Assembly: GCA_007922225.1 (NCBI GenBank)
Contig: ML679966.1
Location: 53,797,870-53,861,869 of the forward strand
Length of the DNA: 64,000 bases
From: Emydura subglobosa
Taxonomy: Eukaryota; Chordata; Testudines; Chelidae
Reading direction: 5' to 3'
The translations under genes and the position numbers were made by a program. The notes beneath the pieces were generated by a model. That model had not been told where the DNA came from, searched no databases, and saw only the letters and a program-made list of their open reading frames with translations. Below are positions 59,831 through 64,000 of this stretch, in pieces; position 1 is the first letter of the stretch; the number at the start of each line of letters is the position of its first letter.

Positions 59831-60297
59831 ACTTAATGTTCAGAAGGGGTTTATACCCAGTGACAGACATGCCATTATGGAGGTCAGCAACAATAGTAGA
59901 AGTATTTCTGGCAGTCAGCTTATCTGGCTAGACAGCAGGACTTCTCTAGGAACAAAAAAAGTCACAAAGGAGAGGGTGTTCTGGTTCAAATTTCAACCAA
60001 TCAGCTTGGGCATACAGTCAATTTGACTCTCCTATCCAGGACGGCATTCCAGTTGTGATTATCTTCATGATATCTCCTCCATTTGGGGACAGGCTCTCCC
60101 ATTTCTACAGTGCTTGGGAAGCAATAGCCATGGACAAGTGGGTCTTAAACACTCTGGGATTGTTATGCCATCCAATTTCTGTGTGTCCTTGCTTCCCACC
60201 ACCCTGCCTCACCCCTTTTCAGAGACCCCTCTCACAAGTCATTGTTCCTTCTGCAGATCCAGACTCTTTGCATTTCAGGAGCTATAGTAGCCAATGA
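59830..60297 (+). pseudogene. DIRS-D gag, second part, and pre-RT
   Basis: An AIMEVSNNSRSI-like stretch (about 59870) corresponds to NTIMEEGAMVARAV of DIRS-A gag. The sequence from 60100 to 60290 parallels the DIRS-A pre-RT block: lgslgp/WVLNTLGLLCHPI, then LTPFQRPLSQVIVPSADPDS and a SGAIV-like end. The reading frame is broken throughout. Confidence 0.5.
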
Positions 60298-60840
60298 GAG
60301 GGCAGTTTGAGCTGGGGAGGGGGCTCAAAAACTGCCAAAGAGGCAGTTGGAAGGCAGTTAAAGAAGAAGGAGTTTAAAAGAGGGCATTGCTGGGTAAAAA
60401 GAGGATTTGCCAGGGGAAGCTGTGTAGAGGAAGCTGGATCTCGAAGGGCAAGGAGTTAGGCCACAAGGGGCATAGTTTGTATGAACAGTGAGATTGACCA
60501 TTGGCACACTAACAAACGGAATGCAGTTTTGGCACCTAGGTCAACAGGTGTGGCTCTCCGGGTGAGGATCTGGTGAACCTGTTGGATAGAGGTCTGACTC
60601 TTTGCAGTGTTGAATCGAAGTAGTGTTGCCAGGCCAAAGAGGCAAAGTCAGGACACCGGGGGGAATCCAGACTTTGCAGCTAGGGAGAGAAGGAGCTGAT
60701 TCCCTTTTGAGGGACACAGCGTGGTGTTGACAAATTTATTTTATTGTGATGGTAATTTACAGTTTATTATTCTCCTGCATGTTTTATGTTACTTCATATT
60801 ATTTATGTTCTTGAGGAATTTCTGGGCTTTCCTTTGTGAA
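60298..60840. other. Unidentified segment in place of the DIRS-D RT
   Basis: From tgagagggcagtttgagctg to about cttgaggaatttctgggctt. It shares nothing with the RT of DIRS-A or DIRS-E and is purine-rich at its start, T-rich at its end. It could be an LTR fragment or other insertion that replaced the RT domain. I cannot classify it. Confidence 0.4.
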
Positions 60841-60844
60841 GTTT

Positions 60845-61600
60845 AAAAATTTAAAGTTTGCCTTTGCCTCTCCTCACAATAGTTTGGGGGGTACATCTAG
60901 AGTCTTTGAAAGGATAGGGTCTGTGGAAGATTAGGAAGCCTTCCTTCATATCAATGTCCTGGAGCTTTAAGCGGTTTTCAATGCCTGCTGGACCTTTCAA
61001 GCTCAGATCAAAGGCACAGTAGTTCACATGCTTACTGACAATACCACCACAATGTATTATGTGAACAAGCCCACTCCAGCCAACTCTGTCAGGAAGCAAT
61101 ACAGTTTTGACACTTTTGCATCAAGGAAGGCATCACTAGTACAGCCACACACTTATTGAGGACTCAGAATCAGTTGGATGATCACCTCAGCAGAAATTTC
61201 TCCCAGAACCACAAGTGGTCTCTGAAGAGCAGTATCTGGAGTTGCGTCTTCAGAGAATGGGGCACTCTGACTTTTGACCTGTTTGCAACAAGGGACAACA
61301 AGAAGTGCCATCAGTTTTGCTCCTGAGCAGGTCTCAGTGCAAAGTCTTTAACTAACACCTGTCATTTGAATTGGGGAACAGCCCTGATATATGTTTCCCT
61401 CCCAATCCCACTCATCTCTCAGGTTGTTCTCAAACAGAAGCTAGATCAGGCCAACTTGATTCTTCTTGTACTAGCTTGGCGAAGACAATGTTGGTTCTCT
61501 GACCTTAAAAGTCTATCTTTTAAGTTTCCCAGATCTCTTCCCCTTCTTCCTGATCTACTGACACATCATCATGGATTCTGCATGGTTAGATGAGAAGGAA
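60845..61600 (+). pseudogene. DIRS-D RNase H and methyltransferase remnant
   Basis: Plus frames give a LHINVLEL-like block, then MLTDNTTTMYYVNK (with the catalytic Asp kept, unlike DIRS-A), QNQLDDHLSRNFSQNHKWSL, and TLTFDLFATRDNKKCHQFCS. The remnant ALIYVSLPIPLISQVVLKQK and ILLVLAWRRQCWF follow. The order is the same as in DIRS-A; frames are broken. Confidence 0.7.
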
Positions 61601-61609
61601 GGAAGATGT

Positions 61610-62640
61610 TTAGAATCAGTTCATTGAGTCCTACTTAATAGTAGAAAACCCTCTACTAGATCTGCCTATTTTCCAAGTGGAAGCATTTTTCAGTTTGAGC
61701 ACTAGCTCAAGGAGTTTAGCCTATGCTAGCTTACATTCTTTTTTGGATTACCTATTACATGTTAAGTCCTCAATTCTGTCTCTCAGCTCATTAAGGGTCT
61801 ACTTAGCGCTGATCTCGGCATTCCACCCTCTGATCCAAAGGAATTAAATTTTTTCTTTTTCCATGGCAGTAAGATTTCTAAAAGGTGTTGTCCATCTTTT
61901 CCCACCTGTAAAAGAAATGGTTCCCTTGTGGGAGCTTAACACTGTGAGGGCTGCCCTCGTGGGACCTCCACATGAGCCCTTAGCAACTTGTTCTCTCTCT
62001 TTCCTTTTTCAAAAGACAGCTTTTTTTATTGCCATGACATCCACAAGGAGAGCAAGTGAACAGCAGTCTCTAATGGCAGGGCTGCTCTAAACACAGGTTT
62101 TCAAAGATAAGTTGCACTTTAAGACTACACCCAAAATTTTTGTCTAAAGTGGTTTCACCGTTTTACCTTATTAACCAAACAATATACTTATCTATATTTT
62201 TCTTAAGCCTCATTCAAATGCAGAAGAGCAGCATCTTCATTCGTTGGATATGAGATGATCCTTGGCGTACTGTCTGTAGAGGTTTAAATCATTCAGTGCA
62301 TCACCTCAACTTTTTGTGTACTATATGGATTGGATGAGGGGTCAGGTGGTTTCAGCACAAACGATCTCCAAACGGATTATTTCTTGCATTACAATGGCAT
62401 ATGGGATAGCTTAGGCCACACCTCCACAGAAACCAGTGGCTCATTGGAGCAGGGCCCAAGCAACTTTGGACGCATTTCTCAAAGAGACTTCTATATTGGA
62501 CATTTGCAGGGCTACCACCTGGTCTTCACTGCATACTTTCACCAAACACTATGCTATTACAACTGCGTCTAGATCAGATGCAAGGTTTGGAAAGTCAGTT
62601 CTACAGTCATTCTTTAAGTAGACTCCAAACTCCACCTCCT
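61610..62640 (+). pseudogene. DIRS-D tyrosine recombinase
   Basis: Includes AVRFLKGVVHLFPPVKEMVP, ELNTVRAALVGPPHEPL, FFIAMTSTRRASEQQSL (first catalytic Arg pair kept), VAHWSRAQATLDAFLKETS (H-x-x-R kept, 62442-62453) and DICRATTWSSLHTFTKHYAI with the nucleophile Tyr. The catalytic set appears complete, although stops and frameshifts separate the parts. Confidence 0.7.
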
Positions 62641-63021
62641 GGTGTTTCTGCATCAGAGTCATCTGAGTGGAATACACATCAGTAGCCACTCAAAGGAGAA
62701 AAAGCAGTTACTTACCTGTACTATAACTGTTGTTCTTTGAGATGTGGGTGCAAACATATTCCGTGACCCATCCTCTGTCACTTCTATGTCAGAGTCTCCT
62801 GTCTGGGATTTTGGTGCAAAGAAACTGAGGGGGGTCCAGGTGGTACTGCCCTTAAATAGCCATGTAAGGAGCTACAAGAGACCAGAAGGCATGTGTGCTG
62901 TCCAGTGGTTACTTCTAGGCAAAGCTTTCTGGCTTCGGCATGCTGGGCACGTGCACACATGAGTAGAATACACATCTGCACCCACGTCTTTAAGAATAAC
63001 AGTCGCAATACAGATAACTTT
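62641..63021 (+). repeat. DIRS-D internal complementary region and right terminus
   Basis: gtggaatacacatcagtagc, then gcagttacttacctgtacta, taactgttgttctttgagat and gtgggtgcaaac. The last part is inverted at 62964-63020 (tagaatacacatctgcaccc, acgtctttaagaataacagt). This is the same arrangement as in DIRS-B and DIRS-C. It ends about 200 bp before the SH3RF1 acceptor at 63221-63222. Confidence 0.65.
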
Positions 63022-63222
63022 TTTCTCTGTTCTGGCATGGTAAATCTTATGTTAAGATGCTGTGTCATAACTCCCACATATACTATAAAATTTCCTAGAC
63101 TGGTGGGGTGATGGTGGGAGGGAAACTTTTTAATCAGTTGTTATATCACAATGACTAATGTCTCAATTTGTATATGTCTTTGGTAATGATACTTCCTCTC
63201 ACATTTCCTCCCCTTTTTTTAG

Positions 63223-63581
63223 TTGCAGTACACAGCCAAGAAAGACCTACAGCAGCAGTAATGCCAATACAGGCTCAAAGTTCAACATGCCTTATGCCTG
63301 CAGCTGTGATCATCCCCCACCATTCTGTTGCTTCCCAGCAGCTCCAGCCTCAGCTTTCAAATGCTGCTGCTTACGTCACTGCTGTGAATATCAACCGAGC
63401 AAATGTTCCACTGGCTTGTGCAGCAGCTTCTTTAAATTCTTCCAGCATCATTTCTGCATCTTTGGATGGAGACATGAGTGGGAGAGCTGTGACTGTTCAC
63501 CCTGGGGCTCCTGTTTCTCCTGAGAATGCTTTAGCAACTGGTGGGAATACTGCAGTCAGTAAACCAGACAAGGATAACAAG
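63223..63581 (+). CDS. SH3RF1: SH3RF1 internal exon: linker between SH3-3 and SH3-4
   Basis: 359 bp. It completes the split Val codon, then reads VAVHSQERPTAAVMPIQAQS to AVSKPDKDNK. The acceptor is a C/T tract ending in ttttttttag and the donor gtgggt. It is Ala/Ser-rich without a folded domain. The QERPTAAV start and KPDKDNK end match the family, while the middle is divergent. The next family exon (a Lys-rich start leading to the C-terminal SH3-4) is not in the remaining 419 bp. A DIRS retrotransposon ends about 200 bp upstream of the acceptor. Confidence 0.94.
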
Positions 63582-64000
63582 GTGGGTGTTGCATTATATT
63601 TGCATCCCAGGCCTCTCACTTCTCACTTGTGTACTTTTTAGATAGACTTATATTCATGTTTTTGTATGATTTAAGAGTAACATACAGTGGGCTTTTATAG
63701 AAGATTCAGCAAGTTAGGGATTTCCTTGCATGGCTCTATTTTAGGATGAGTCAATACTTGTGAGAATAATTTCGGGTGGTAGGTGCATATTGGAGCAGAG
63801 GTGCAATGGGATAAAGATCAGGATAAAAAGGATTGTATCCAGCAGGATTAGGAAAGTGTGAATTGCTGCAACTCAGAGGGATCAGTTGCTCTGTTGTTGG
63901 ACTTATTTTTGTTTCATGGGTTTCCTTTTGAAGCTGTAACCTGATTCCTGGATGCTTCAGGGGACTCTTGCATGGTCAGCAACTCTAATCAGTGGACCTC
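63582..64000. other. SH3RF1 intron, start of the next one
   Basis: Begins with the gtgggt donor. No exon or repeat recognised before the window ends. Confidence 0.6.

Larger units (their letters stand above)
55978..63021 (+). mobile_element. DIRS-D: outer DIRS element, interrupted by DIRS-C
   Basis: The left terminal repeat (ttcttcaagtggttgcagat, gtgtattt, about 55983-56010) is mirrored by tagaatacacatctgcaccc at 62964-62983. Gag runs from 56337 to about 58110, stops where DIRS-C begins, and resumes at about 59830. It is followed by a pre-RT block, a replaced RT, RNase H, methyltransferase remnant and recombinase, ending in an internal complementary region (62705-62760) and the right terminus. 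It is AT-richer and more mutated than DIRS-A, so probably older. Confidence 0.75.

Noticed and set aside
31037..63581. SH3RF1 as a processed pseudogene or the paralogue SH3RF3
   Set aside because: Introns with canonical splice sites and a continuous frame exclude a processed copy. The conserved linkers match SH3RF1 rather than the paralogue, although this is from memory and not from a search.

Overview
The window is a piece of a vertebrate nuclear genome. It contains one protein-coding gene on the + strand, which I read as SH3RF1 (POSH, a RING-type E3 ubiquitin ligase and JNK-pathway scaffold). Eight consecutive internal exons are visible (31037-31312, 32701-32796, 41576-41878, 42888-42998, 52076-52230, 54527-54697, 54881-55140, 63223-63581). 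Each is bounded by AG/GT splice sites, the reading phases match throughout, and together they give 577 codons covering SH3 domains 1, 2 and 3 and the linkers between them. The RING/zinc-finger exons must lie upstream and the C-terminal SH3-4 exon downstream. Everything else is intron.

The repeats point to a non-avian sauropsid, most likely a turtle (a crocodilian is the main alternative). The evidence is CR1 LINE tails in several copies, old L2- and MIR-like tails, short palindromic DNA transposons, and above all several DIRS-type (tyrosine-recombinase) retrotransposons. This host assignment is inference from repeat content; I could not run a search.

Layout: 1-31036 is intron upstream of the first visible exon. 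It holds a degraded CR1 (1-1085), a minus-strand APE-type LINE (about 11141-14880) split by a solo LTR with a 5-bp target duplication (12469-13570), several small DNA-transposon relics, and a 7.8-kb DIRS block (22214-29983) inserted in a CR1. The 8.8-kb intron 32797-41575 holds L2, MIR-like, DIRS RT/RNase H and CR1 fragments, and a palindromic element flanked by a perfect 12-bp direct repeat. The 9.1-kb intron 42999-52075 holds two CR1 tails and a cluster of duplicated repeats. The 8.1-kb intron 55141-63222 is almost filled by a nested pair of DIRS elements whose right end stops about 200 bp before the next splice acceptor.

The DIRS copies show the gag / RT-RNase H-methyltransferase / tyrosine-recombinase order, inverted terminal repeats and internal complementary regions expected for the group. 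All five pieces lie in the same orientation as SH3RF1. All are broken by stops or frameshifts, and two of the four recombinase copies have lost the Arg of the H-x-x-R motif. I found no RNA genes, CRISPR arrays or prokaryotic features.
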